In this document: positions 11,901 to 22,800 of the stretch, piece after piece
Layout of the letters: each line of letters opens with the position of its first letter
Numbering within the stretch: position 1 is the stretch's first letter
DNA from: Exophiala sp. HKRS030
Lineage: Eukaryota; Ascomycota; Eurotiomycetes; Chaetothyriales; Herpotrichiellaceae
Length of the DNA: 64,000 nucleotides
Reading direction: 5' to 3'
NCBI GenBank assembly: GCA_023897205.1
Contig: JAHWDD010000006.1
Span: forward strand, 3,596,001-3,660,000
Notes under the pieces: model-generated
The model's database searches: none
What the model was told of the DNA's origin: nothing
Seen by the model: the letters and a program-made list of their open reading frames with translations, nothing else
Position numbers and translations under genes: made by a program

Positions 11901-13519
11901 GCCAACAAGTGAGACTGTCAATGGAGACAACGTACCGCCCAAAGAGAGCAAGAAGAGCAAGAAGAAAGCCGCTGCTGCCGCACACACTGTGACTGCACCG
12001 GAAAAACAGACATCTCGAAATGCGTCACCCACGAAGAATGTCCAGCCGACGCCTGCTGTTGAAGCGCAGGCGGCCAAAGAAGAGGTAAAAGCTGATCCCA
12101 CAGGTCCAGCTACTACCTCTTCATCGTCGTCTGCTACTACAGATCCTCCTAGTAAAGCAGAGGCGGTATCTGTTGGCATCTCAGGAGACTGGCTTGACAA
12201 AGAATTAAAGAAGATCGAGCGTGCTGTGTCTACCGAATTTCGCAAAGAGCTCAATTCTTTGTACAACAACATTCAAAGTGATCGTCTGGTACAAGATTCA
12301 TCATCTGCCGCTCGCCAAGAAGCGATACTGCGTTTGGTATCATCTACCTTGACGACCAACGTTGAGAAAAGTCTGTCCCGGATCTTGGCTAGTCAGGTGC
12401 AACAAGTCGTGGTCCCTGCCATTACTGGACTGACGGTCCAGGCCGTGACTAGCTCTGTAGGAGAGGCCGTTGCAAAGTCTATGCACTCCTTGGTGCCACG
12501 CGAACTGGGTGCACAGTTACCAATTGCTGTGAACAGTGCCTTACAAAACCCTCAAGTCACTCGTACTATCGCGGATTCGGTCTCTCAAAAGGTATCCAAA
12601 CAATCAGAGCATCATCTGGCGGAGATATTACAGAAGCAGATTGTACCCTCTTTCAAAACTTTGGCTGTCGAGGTTGCAGAGAAAGCAGCTGCAGAGGTTG
12701 AGACCCGTCTACGTAACGACATGCAGCAGTATGAACGTGAGAAACGTCAGGATACAGCCAGGCTTGAGAAGTTGAGCCAAGTAATGCAAGGCATGGCCCA
12801 AACCCTGCAGCAAATGTCCGATACACAGGTGGCATTCCAGAGTCAAATCCTCAAGGACCGTCGTCAAATTGCGTTGCTGGCTGAGGGCAGCGGTGCATCT
12901 GGTTCCCGACAAGTCTCAACCGCTCGCATGACTCCATCCCCACTACAAGGGGTTCGCCAGACACCTCCAAAGCCCAAGTCTCGCGAGGAGATCGAGTTGG
13001 AGGAGATCTCCCATTTGATGGAGGAGGGTCGATACGAGGAAGCTTCAGTAAAATGGCTTCAGTCCAGTCAACAGTCTGAGCTTTTCGACAAGCTTTTCAT
13101 TCATTTCACACCAGAGTATCTCGAGACTGATGTTTCGCCCTTGATTGCTTTCTCTATTGCTGTTACAATCGGAAACTCCCTCAACACCAATATTGCACGA
13201 CGGCTGGAGTGGATTTTTGCTGCCTTCAACGCGGTTGATTTGACGGTAAGCAGAATTCAAATCTCGTATGATGACCCGTGACTAACGAACACTACAGGAC
13301 CCAGAGATGATTGACCTTGCACAGCATGCGCCACAACTTCTGAGCTCGTTGATCCAGAAGCTTGAAAGTCTCTACATGACCATTGCGGAGCGTGACCCAC
13401 GGGATCCCGCCTTGCAGATCATGCCAGCGGTTTCAAAGAGGGCAAAGGATATGAGAAGCTCACTTTTGGGATCCGGTACACCGTCTTATGCTCGGGCGGT
13501 GGCTGCTCCACATTATTAG
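8943..13519 (+). CDS. edc4: Edc4/Ge-1-like mRNA decapping scaffold (WD40), with two apparent 1-nt frameshifts
   Basis: A protein of about 1,508 residues if two missing bases are allowed. The N-terminal ~430 residues are Ser/Pro/Gln-rich and hold two short conserved-looking motifs (ASDLLSKFM; SQDALLKLLNRA) of the kind that bind decapping factors. A WD40-type beta-propeller follows (about 10230-11650), then a Lys-rich linker and a long helical C-terminus (12180-13519) typical of Edc4/Ge-1 (S. pombe Pdc1), which brings Dcp2 to P-bodies. One real intron (13246-13297, 52 nt, GTAAGC...CTAAC...CAG) precedes the last 73 residues. The frame breaks at C4 runs at 9403-9406 and 11799-11802; one extra C at each joins the frames without a gap. 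A weak intron (9347-9411, donor GTTCAT) could explain the first break but not the second. ATG at 8943 is the first in frame after the leader. Confidence 0.85.
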
Positions 13520-14128
13520 GTGGGAGGACGCGTGCTGGACAGAAAGATCTGGTGCTCATGATTTCGGTTCATCCTTTTCGATCAAAATCTTGTTGCAGAA
13601 GAGGACACCGTTGCGCGCAGTCGCAGTGGCTGAGGACTAGGACTCAAAATTGGGAACAGTGTTGTGCTCTGTGCTCTGTGCTACATCAAACCCCAGCGAT
13701 TTCGTAGATAGGCAAACGGCATACGGTCGGAGAAAAATACCAAATTTTCTATGTTTCTTTTCTTCTCTGCTTCCCTTTCATTGCAAACCGGGCCTCTTGT
13801 GGGGGTATTGTGTCGTACTGCATGAGATCTCAAGTCTCACTTGATTTGTACTTCACCGCATCTCGCATTGGATCTGATACTTGGTTTGGCGGCCGTCCTT
13901 TGTACCGCTTCTGTCCATCCACCAGCTCCTGCCGTCGGAACTTCACTGGCATCGAACCTTTTTCTTCTTGCTTGCCCTATCCACACATTCACTCACGCAC
14001 ACAACCCGACAAATAATGGATCTCGCTTCATCCATCTCTACTTCCTTTCGCACCTACCCAGCATTCCACCTACTCTCATTCCAGAGCACGAAAGGCACCA
14101 AGAATCCAAAATCACTCCGTTCCTTTGC
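13520..14128. other. Intergenic region and leader of the next gene
   Basis: A terminator/promoter gap between two plus-strand genes. From about 13740 the sequence is C/T-rich. The reading frame of the downstream gene stays open from 13841, but it has no in-frame ATG before 14129, so it is treated as leader. A short out-of-frame upstream ORF starts at an ATG near 14016. Confidence 0.5.
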
Positions 14129-17100
14129 ATGCCTGAGTCTCTCACGATCTCCTTCTCATCTACGCACAAAATGCCGACTTCACACGCCGCCTCAACTCTG
14201 AATCATCCCCCACCCAACCTCCGACGCTCTCATCTCCTCCAAGTGCTCGAGTGCGCTTGCATCACCGGCGTCGACAAGATCTCTCCTCACAAGGTCATGA
14301 AGTCGTTGACCAGACCTTCCCGCTTCCGCTGGTCCCCACGTAATGGCCTTGAGGTCGGCGTGCCGATCGACGGTGATACTCTATTTACGGGAAGAGAGAG
14401 GAGGAGAAAGCTAAGGAGGCGAGTTCTGAGCGCTGAAGAAGACGGTGCAAAGGCTGACAAGACTTATCCTTGGTGGCTGGCTCAATGTATCCATTATGGA
14501 CTTCCATTCTGTTTCACCAGGACAGATGCCAAATGTAGGATCGGTATGGCGTTGTTGGCTGGGAAGTTGAAGAGACCCCAGGTACTGAGGAAGCTGGCTA
14601 GGGAGTTGAAGAGCATGCACAAGCAAAACCAGGGCAGTACCAGAAAAGTGGAGGTGGAAGGTTCGTGTGCTGGCGAGGTTCATGACAGAGGCTCAATGGA
14701 CCTGGGTATCTCTATGGGACAGAAGAGAGAAAAGACTGACAGGAAGGGCATGAAGTGTGCACAGAGCAATCAAGTGCCAGAACCCGAAGAGTCACCAACT
14801 GCTAATGTTGAAGGACCGCCTGATAATCCGTTGTACAAGCAGAGAAAGAAGAAAAAGGCTAAAGCTTCGAGAGGTAGCGTGGAGATGGGTGTACAAAATC
14901 AACAACAAGTTTGTGGATCCGAAGACTATCAGGAGATCTCTTCTAATCACCACCATGAGAACACCCTTGCGAGGATCACACCTCCTGATTCTGAGTGTTC
15001 GAAGTTGTCCCGTTCGTCAACTGCGGTGCTCATCCCAAGCTCGGAAACTGAACATGAACCTGAGTTAGAAAAAATCACGGATACCATAATGCCGGGAGCA
15101 CAGAATATGTATTCTCAGGGGCGATCGAATTGCAATGTGGTTGTCGAGATCCCTAAATATTCTGCACCTCGTCTGACCCCGTCCACACCAAAGCTTGGGC
15201 GAGACGATCCAATTTGGGATCTGCCTGAGTCTAGAAGAGGATCTGCGAATGGCTCAGAGACTGTCACGATCGAGGCAGGCACACCGGAGAGTTATCTCGA
15301 CTTTCTATATAAAGACGACGAGTATGATCGCTTCAGCGAATACCAGGCTTCTGAGGTTTCCCCATTGGCTGCTCAACCAAAGTCAAGGGTGACACGTTCG
15401 TCTGCCGAGAAGAAGACAGCATCTCAACCATCCCGGGCTACATCAGACCCTTATTCTTCGTCGCCATGTTTAGGTGGTATCTCTGAAGCCGAGAAAGAAA
15501 TCTCCAAAAGGGAGAAAAAGCAGAGTCGGCTAAAACACAATCTCGAGAGCCGTCAATGCAAGACAAATGGCCCACGGTCAGAGGTCCCCACCGATGAGGT
15601 CACAGTGCTTCCAGGAATGGCACAACCTAAAGTACCAAGGACTATTGATTGTCCCGCGAGGAAGAGTCGACAGAATACGAAACGGGCTACTATTGCCAAA
15701 AATGCCAGACTGATAGACTTTCCTCCTACTAAGTTTGCAAGTGCACTACTGCAGGATCAAATTTCCCCTCAGAGCGAGTTCAGGTACCGAACTGAAGTTG
15801 CTGACACTCTGGGTCCAAAGAACGGTTCCTTGCGAAAGACTGGACAGAAGAAGAGTCCTGGCGGAATATTGACCCCGGTGCAGACGATTGATTCGATCGA
15901 TGGCTTGATCCTTTCTAGTGCTGCCTCTGAGTATGCACGTCAGTCTCCACATCCAACCGAAAGTGAGAAACGGGGCGTCTTGGATATCAAGCCAGGGCTA
16001 TTAGCCGTCAGACCTAAATTGACACCGGCGTATGAGGATGATCGAGATGACGGACCGGCTTGCAAGTCACTGTCCGAGGCACCAACGGCCGACTGTCCAA
16101 GCTCAGCAGTGAAAGCAGCAGAGAGGTCCATTCGAGCTAGAAATACCACCTCTACCATCTCTTCTGATGCTATTGGCGCTGCAGAACGGGCAGACCGCAG
16201 CCATTACAGCACAGTCACGCCAACTGTTACCACTTCATCTCGTGAGAAAAATGCGTCGAAGGCCAGCAAGCCCAATGCAGGAAAGGCTCATCCAGCGACC
16301 GGTAATATCTCCCGCCCAGCCTCCCGAAGCTCGACAACAGCAGCAGTATCTCCTATTCGAAACTTTAGAAATACCCATTTCCGAAGCACTTCTCAGCTCT
16401 TGTCCTCAGTCATCAACAAGACCTCTAGCATTGGCATGGCACTGATGGCAGCAAGCCAGAAGCCCTCAATATCACCCATGCGGACCTCGAACTCTCTTCT
16501 AACAGAGTACATGTCAGAGAAGGTGTGTGGTCTGCAAGACGATATGCCAAGTGAACAGCTCGGTCGTATAAATTCGGCAGAGGTTGAGGAAGACGTTCAG
16601 AGAGAGGATGAAAGAGTCACAGTTCTGACACAAGCTACGACTACCCCAAAGCGCAAGATTCAAAGACCAAGAAGGACCGCTGAATGTGGTCAATCATTGA
16701 AATATTCGCAACCGTCAGCCCATCAGAGCTTTTCGCGCAACCTTCAATCCGTGCGGCATTCAGGTCTGCCGAGTGACGCAAGGACGGATACGATCGGGCA
16801 AGCAATCAATCCAGCTCAGTCGAAACCTCCAACAGGATCACAAGTCAGATTGACTGCATCGGCGAAGAAATACATTGAAGAGGTGCTCCTCCCTGCTCGT
16901 GATGCACAACGCAAACAGGTTCAGACACTACGCGTTCGGAGGCAGAGCTCGGAAAAGGTAGTGGATCACGCTGGAGATCCTGGAATTGCATCATGTCCGG
17001 GAGCAGATCTCTCGAAAAGAAAACGAGCAAAGCTCAAGACACCAAAATCCCAAAGAAATGGAACTACAGCAAACAAGAAACGGCGGACTTTCGAGACTGA

Positions 17101-17608
17101 AGCAAACGAATCTGTTGAAAAAACGCCAAGCAAGACAATTCTCAAGTCTACAAGACCAGACAAGGACTATCACACACCACAGAAGGTTAAAACAAAGCGC
17201 AGCCAGCACAAGGTGTCTGACGTGGAGGATGCTGCCGGAATACCCACCGTTCTGTCACCAGCTGAAGATGATTCCACCTCTCGTAAGCATGCCAGAGATC
17301 AGGAGAAAGGCGGCCGCAAAGCTAATTGTCGAACCTCCAGTGTTAAGAAACAAGTCACGGAGTTCATGAGTTATCAAGCCACTGAGGACCTGTCTGTGGG
17401 TGACGAAGTCTCCCATGACAAGTTCACCTCCAGCAAAAGATCCAACGACAGGAAGCGTGGTTCTCGCCATCCTATTCTTCACTACATCAAGCCATGCCGT
17501 AATATGAATCCTTCCTTCAAAGCCCAAAGACGAATGCCTGCCGGAGGTCTGATGAATCAGATTGGTCAGCCTTTCGGTCGAGGGTGGGATTCAAATTTCA
17601 ATTTATGA
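14129..17608 (+). CDS. Large basic, probably nuclear hypothetical protein with SAP-like N-terminal region
   Basis: A single open frame gives 1,159 residues from the first in-frame ATG (14129), or 1,145 from the ATG at 14171, whose context (AAAATGCC) is better. The N-terminal ~150 residues look folded: a helical block (RRSHLLQVLECACITGV), then a segment with WWLAQCIHYGLPF, charged residues and IGMALLAGKLKRP that resembles a SAP-type helix-turn-helix layout (inferred from pattern only). The rest is low-complexity and rich in Ser, Thr, Lys and Arg, with several likely nuclear localisation signals near the C-terminus (RKRAKLK, NKKRRTF, KRSNDRKRGSRH). There are no introns. I do not recognise the family; chromatin or DNA association is a guess from composition. 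Confidence 0.7.
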   Translation: MPESLTISFSSTHKMPTSHAASTLNHPPPNLRRSHLLQVLECACITGVDKISPHKVMKSLTRPSRFRWSPRNGLEVGVPIDGDTLFTGRERRRKLRRRVLSAEEDGAKADKTYPWWLAQCIHYGLPFCFTRTDAKCRIGMALLAGKLKRPQVLRKLARELKSMHKQNQGSTRKVEVEGSCAGEVHDRGSMDLGISMGQKREKTDRKGMKCAQSNQVPEPEESPTANVEGPPDNPLYKQRKKKKAKASRGSVEMGVQNQQQVCGSEDYQEISSNHHHENTLARITPPDSECSKLSRSSTAVLIPSSETEHEPELEKITDTIMPGAQNMYSQGRSNCNVVVEIPKYSAPRLTPSTPKLGRDDPIWDLPESRRGSANGSETVTIEAGTPESYLDFLYKDDEYDRFSEYQASEVSPLAAQPKSRVTRSSAEKKTASQPSRATSDPYSSSPCLGGISEAEKEISKREKKQSRLKHNLESRQCKTNGPRSEVPTDEVTVLPGMAQPKVPRTIDCPARKSRQNTKRATIAKNARLIDFPPTKFASALLQDQISPQSEFRYRTEVADTLGPKNGSLRKTGQKKSPGGILTPVQTIDSIDGLILSSAASEYARQSPHPTESEKRGVLDIKPGLLAVRPKLTPAYEDDRDDGPACKSLSEAPTADCPSSAVKAAERSIRARNTTSTISSDAIGAAERADRSHYSTVTPTVTTSSREKNASKASKPNAGKAHPATGNISRPASRSSTTAAVSPIRNFRNTHFRSTSQLLSSVINKTSSIGMALMAASQKPSISPMRTSNSLLTEYMSEKVCGLQDDMPSEQLGRINSAEVEEDVQREDERVTVLTQATTTPKRKIQRPRRTAECGQSLKYSQPSAHQSFSRNLQSVRHSGLPSDARTDTIGQAINPAQSKPPTGSQVRLTASAKKYIEEVLLPARDAQRKQVQTLRVRRQSSEKVVDHAGDPGIASCPGADLSKRKRAKLKTPKSQRNGTTANKKRRTFETEANESVEKTPSKTILKSTRPDKDYHTPQKVKTKRSQHKVSDVEDAAGIPTVLSPAEDDSTSRKHARDQEKGGRKANCRTSSVKKQVTEFMSYQATEDLSVGDEVSHDKFTSSKRSNDRKRGSRHPILHYIKPCRNMNPSFKAQRRMPAGGLMNQIGQPFGRGWDSNFNL

Positions 17609-19195
17609 TATCGAAAACAGGATACATGTAGTCGGGCAACTCCTGTGGACGTAGATGAACTATTCCATTGGAAGGCCTAGGGTCATCCCTGTAATCTACG
17701 AAGGAGAAAAACCTGGAAGATATCAGTGGATGGATTGTGCTTCGCGAACACACTGGAAGGTATTAAAATTCAACGTCAGGTCCCAGCTCTACGGCAATAA
17801 CCTATTTTCATCCATTGGAATGGCCTTGCAAATAGCAGGCTACATCTTAGAACCCAAGTATCAGGCTATCAGCCAATACGCCGTTTCCCTAAGTCCTTGG
17901 TAGGTATATACATATGAAGTCATCACCCCTTCTTTGTAGCATATATATACCAGCCAGGCAGCCAGCCAGCCAGGCATCAATAAATGCAATGCTGCGCCCA
18001 AGCCACACAAGCATGGCCCGATTAAGAAGCCAGCCTTGCAAGCCCTGAGCCCTCTCCTGGAGATCCGCCGTCGAGTAGTTTTCAAAAGGTCTATTCTTAT
18101 TATGATGATGATGGACATGTATCTAGAAATTCATAACTCTAACACTGGGACTTCCTGCCTCTAAGTGTCCACAATGCGAATCTTCCATGACCCAGGGTTT
18201 TATCTATCCTATCCTATCCTATCCTATCCTATCCTATCCTATCCTATCCTATCCTATCTACCGTGCCTGCCTCGTCAGACGGCTTCTCTGCATTTTTATT
18301 GCTCCTGATGTCGCGAGTTCAGGAGGTCAGGAGGCGCTGTAAGTGCAGACGTGGGGTTTGTGTTCTCCTCATTATCGGCGTCCCGCGGAAAGTCTAACCA
18401 GGGATCTCGACTGGAAACCGATGAGCGGTCGATCGATCTTCATGATCAGGTGTTTGGCTGTGGCCCGGAGACTAGGCTGTGACACCCTCGGGGCGGAGGC
18501 CTTTTAGTTGATCTTCCTGGTCGAATGACTGTCTGGATCAAAGGATCGCCGCACTGCTGGAGGAGGACGTGGTGATGGATGGCCAAATACGGACGGACAT
18601 GCTCTGCGTCTCCGAAGCGGGATCGTAATGGCCCCGGCTACCCCTGGACGAGTGATAGATGATCTATTGTCTCGAGGGAAATTAGGGCAGGCGGATTTGA
18701 AGCCATCTCATAACAATGAGTCGCGATGCGGATTGGGATGGTCACTTCGACGGTCTGATCTGTTGGCGCGTTGCTCCCATCCTCTGGTCCCAAGTGTCTG
18801 TCTTGTGTCTAGGCAACACTGTGTTGTCTTTGGTCGCTGTAGCTTGACGGCTAGCAACATTGGTCGGACACATGTAGGGGAAACGTGTGGCATGGGAATA
18901 TGACGTCGGAGAATGCGATCCTGAGCTACCCTTCCTGGGGCCTTGGAGCAGTGCTGCAATGAGAACAGTGAGATCCTGTGGTCTGACCAGTGTCTGGCCT
19001 TGCAGTCGCGTCCAATCTGTCGTGCTTTTTGGAATGGTCCTCGAAATACCTCGTCTGTTAGAACACATCTTGCTCAGAGCAACGCAGCTGAAGCCCAGGT
19101 TGGGGCGATCGCCTCTCTTGTTCAATGGCGGTCGAGATCCATATGGCTGTGGTCGAGGAGGTGACATTGCCCTACGCAAAGATGAACTGAAGCCT
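17609..19195. other. Convergent intergenic region with microsatellites
   Basis: No gene is supported in 1.6 kb between the end of the large basic-protein gene and the 3' end of the receptor gene. It contains CAGC-type repeats at about 17950-17980 and a perfect ATCCT pentanucleotide array at 18206-18255. Short open frames on both strands around 18600-19180 overlap each other and lack good starts. Confidence 0.5.
18206..18255. repeat. (ATCCT)10 pentanucleotide microsatellite
   Basis: Ten perfect tandem ATCCT units, flanked by partial ATCT units on both sides. A related GGGAT/AGGAT run occurs on the plus strand inside the first intron of the B56 gene (about 46940-46966). Confidence 0.95.
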
Positions 19196-21109
19196 TTATT
19201 TCATTTCAATATCGCCGCGCAGATCATCTGCTTGACGAACCGATCGAACATCTCCGGAGGTCGACATGGTCGTACAGACTGACTCCTGACCCGCAACCGC
19301 GGCCTGGTCGCTTATGAGAGATGGGACCGTGATGAAATCTATATCATCAAAAGACCCGGACACATTTATCGACGAAGTTTGTGCAGCAGATTCACGCAGA
19401 AATTGCACTTCTTGGGTTTCCAATGTCCGACACTCGCTGACTACACGGTATTCGCGCGTCTCGCGGATCTCCAATTTGGCTAAGGGTAGTGGTCGTTGGT
19501 ATGAGTTTGCGGCTTGACCCGAGGTTTGTCCTGTGCTACCGAAACAGAGTTTGAATCCCTTTTCCGAGCAGATGGTCTTGATGCCGTCTTCGAACAATTT
19601 GCGCATCGATGGCATGCACGCGCAAATTATACCCACGTAAATTTCGAGGCAGGAGTAGTACAGGACTGGGTTGTAATTCTCTGTCACGGCAGAAAGGGAT
19701 ATTAGTTCTAGCCATCGTTGATTTGGAAAATTTGAGGGTGCTTGATGCGCTTCGCCAGTTATGGACGAAGAATGAACAACCGGCGTGCAGGGACTCACTG
19801 GTAAAATTTCTGGTGTTCCAGAAGGAGCTCAGGCTTGTAAGGCGTATGGCGCTGACAATGCCGGCACTAAAAACAGTCAGAAACAGCAGCGTAAGACGTT
19901 GCCTTTCGTGAGAGAAGGCATGCTAGGGAAGTTTATCCAACAGGGTCAAACTCACAATGCCCCAACACAGAACATGGACACCACTTGCAACTTCCTACCA
20001 ATTCGCATATTCAACCTTAATAATATTGGCATGGGTAGTAGTAGTGTAATGAAATCAAATGCAACGTTCGTGATTCCCGATGCCATGACCAAGGCGTAGA
20101 CGTTCATACAACTTCCTTCGTGCTCTCCATCCCAAAAATTCCATGAGTAAGAGATAGGTCTGCATTGAAACAGGCAGAGGAAGAAATACAAGCATGCGGC
20201 GCAAAGGTTTGCTCCTATCATGAAGTAGGTACAACGTCTGAAAACTTTGCCTGTAGAGAATATGCGCAGATAGAAGCAACAGATGGATGTTCGAGTGATG
20301 GCGATGATCAAAAAATATACAATTTCTCCTGCAAACCACGTTTTCAGGATCTCGGTTGCGTTGGGAAAAGCGTACCACAGATCCTTGCCGACACCCAGAC
20401 TTGTTGCAAGCCATGTCACAGCCAGGATGCCGAGTGATGCAAGTCCAGATATTGTGATGAGACAGTCGTCAATTCCAATTCGCCATTCCCGAGACCACTG
20501 TGTGGACAACCTGATGCCCACGGAGAGCAAGGCGAGGACGGCAAACACTGTACTAATGATTCGAGTCACCATCCTCTGGTCCCGAATTGGCATTTCACAG
20601 CTCTTGGCTAGCAACTGCTTTGTTGCTATTGCCTGGTCAGAGAGGTCTTGATCAAATACGTGCGATATCACCCATACCAAGGGATTGACGGGTGCTGCAG
20701 CTGCCATAAAGGCAATTGTCGAAGGATTCATCGAAAACGAGATAACGACAGTAACTCTGGCCATTCGTCTCGTTCGTAGCTGCAACCGCACCTTGTTCTC
20801 CCAGATGACCTAAACAGTTGAGCTATATCGAGTGAGCCGATTGTCCTATCCATCTGTATGGCTTTTTAACGTACCGAACACTCTGGGAGGCTGTCAGTGA
20901 GCCCTAGAGCTATTTTTACAAACAACAAAAGACAAACGGCGTCGATAAATCCTGATGCAATCCTCATATCTTCCTCCTATCGAGTGGTCGGCGCTGGAGT
21001 CGCATGAGGTGAACTTGACTTCTTCCACGCAGCGTTGGAAGCAAGGAGAAGGCGAACACCAGTTCATAACTACCGGGCAGAGACCAGCCTCGATTCTCCA
21101 GATCCCCAC
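19196..21109 (-). CDS. CFEM/Pth11-like seven-helix receptor; 5' exons only partly resolved
   Basis: The 3' part is clear: exons 20625-19956, 19866-19799 and 19680-19196, with introns 19867-19955 (GTGAGT, branch CTGAC) and 19681-19798 (GTGAGT...GACAG). They encode a fungal rhodopsin-like seven-helix domain (e.g. RIGIDD, SICCFYLRIF, GIICACMPS), then a ~130-residue Ser/Gln-rich cytoplasmic tail. An intron at 20626-20677 (GTATGG...AATAG) joins in phase to an exon ending at 20678 whose peptide (NCLYGSC...RQSL, then ATKQ) matches the second half of a CFEM domain. A frame at about 21060-20960 carries SPCFQRC with CFEM first-half cysteine spacing. The exon(s) joining these two halves and the signal peptide could not be placed, and the first Cys of the C-x-C pair is not seen. 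Pth11-type receptors sense surface or nutrient cues. The start is uncertain. Confidence 0.75.
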
Positions 21110-22800
21110 ATCATCATCTCAGGGATATCAATAAATACGAAATCGGCAAACCTATTATGAGAGAATATGGTCTGCGTGGCGCGCATTGATCAGAATAAGG
21201 ACTGGTCTTCACATTCCTGCCGGAACCATAAGCTGTCACTGCCAACCTTAAAGGTTAACTGTTGCCTTCGCCTGGGAACCGGTAGCCACTTTTGCAACAA
21301 TTGTTAGACAGGCCCACGGTTCATTTATATTTTCACATTGCGTGAGGTTGGTTTTGCGGCAGTGTTATTGTCAGCTTTTGATTAATTCCCCATGAGGAAT
21401 TTTCTTCTTAGAACGGGAGACAAGCTGCAGAGACAGATGTTGCGTAATGGATCTTGTCCGTGCGTATTGCACAGACAATATTACCGATCCTGTTTCCTGG
21501 TACCTCCAACACAGACTGAACCTAGATGAGTTCTTACCGCACTCCCCAGGGGCCTTTGGACGCTATTTCATGGGGAAATACAAAGCATCTTATGGTGTTG
21601 TGTCATTCCCAAGCCTGGTAAGGCGCAGAAACATCTTATTTTCGCGAGTATTAGGTGGATAGCCTATACTTTCGGCGAACGGATTGTCCCAGCTTCGATA
21701 GTGATGAGCCTTGTGAGTTCCACTAAAATTGGTCAACCACAAAGCCTATTTTGAACTTCGAGTGACATTCATGGGACACTCCGCACAGATGTCGTGACAT
21801 ATATACTTCGGGCTCGCAATCTGTCTTTCGATGGTGGATAGAGACTGGTAGAACTTTCTTTCTACCAACAACCTGGAGTGACGTCGCGTTGCCTCCGTGT
21901 AACCGACAGAATCGGAATATTGCATTTGTTGATTTCGTGAGAAGATGCATCAATACCATCTGAGGCAAGCACTGAAGGTCCAGCCGGCCAGGGCTTTGGA
22001 CATTGGCTTCTTCCGTGAACTCATGTCAAGCTTTGCGTTGAAACCCCAATCTGGCGGTCTGGACATGATCCAAATCTAAAGCACCATTGATTCAATTAGG
22101 AGGAAGAACCGGGTTACACCATGCAGATCTCAGCTTCGCTTGTCCAGATGTTAATTCTTCATCCAGTGCTGGATTCCCCTTGGCACCCGCGCTAGTCCCC
22201 AATTGTAAACTGTGCAGGTTGCGGAGGCCTGACTCTATTCAGGGGTATTTATCTCGCTTGTCAAGGTGACTTACGATGCTTGGTTCATATGGTTTCGGTT
22301 CTTGTCTCGGTGTCCAATCTGAGGAGCAGAAGCGGTAAGTCTAAGGAAGTTGCCGAATAGGCTAAGCAGGGAGAAAGATTTGAAGGATCCGAGGGTATCC
22401 GCTTTGAGAGAGACATTCGCGTTCAGATCCACAAAGCAACAATCTCCAAGACGATCGACGACCAGCGATTACCAGGGGAAGGTCACACTTACTGCTAAGT
22501 CCTGAATCCTCACGATAGCAGGGTTGCTGTCTTCTTCCGCCTGCATAGCCCTGAATTGCAGAGGATGCCATGGCACGCTTCTTTTCTCGCCACGACGCGT
22601 CGCGTAGGTCGCCCACCGAAGACGCAACTTGTTAGCTGATTTCCACGTTTTCACCTACCACGACTTCAAGCCATTGACCAGATGTTGGGTACACATGACT
22701 CGTCCTCCAACCAAATTCCATCGGCAACGTACTATGGAATCGAGTCGGAATTTTCCAAGACTTCGACGCGATTGACCGATTTGATCGTGATAATTCGATA
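21110..22800. other. Divergent intergenic region
   Basis: Lies between the receptor (minus) and the Ser/Thr-rich surface protein (plus). A plus-strand frame at about 22216-22340 is Cys-containing and ends near a GTAAGT donor (22334), which might be an upstream exon of the surface-protein gene, but no acceptor joins it convincingly. Nothing else is supported. Confidence 0.45.
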
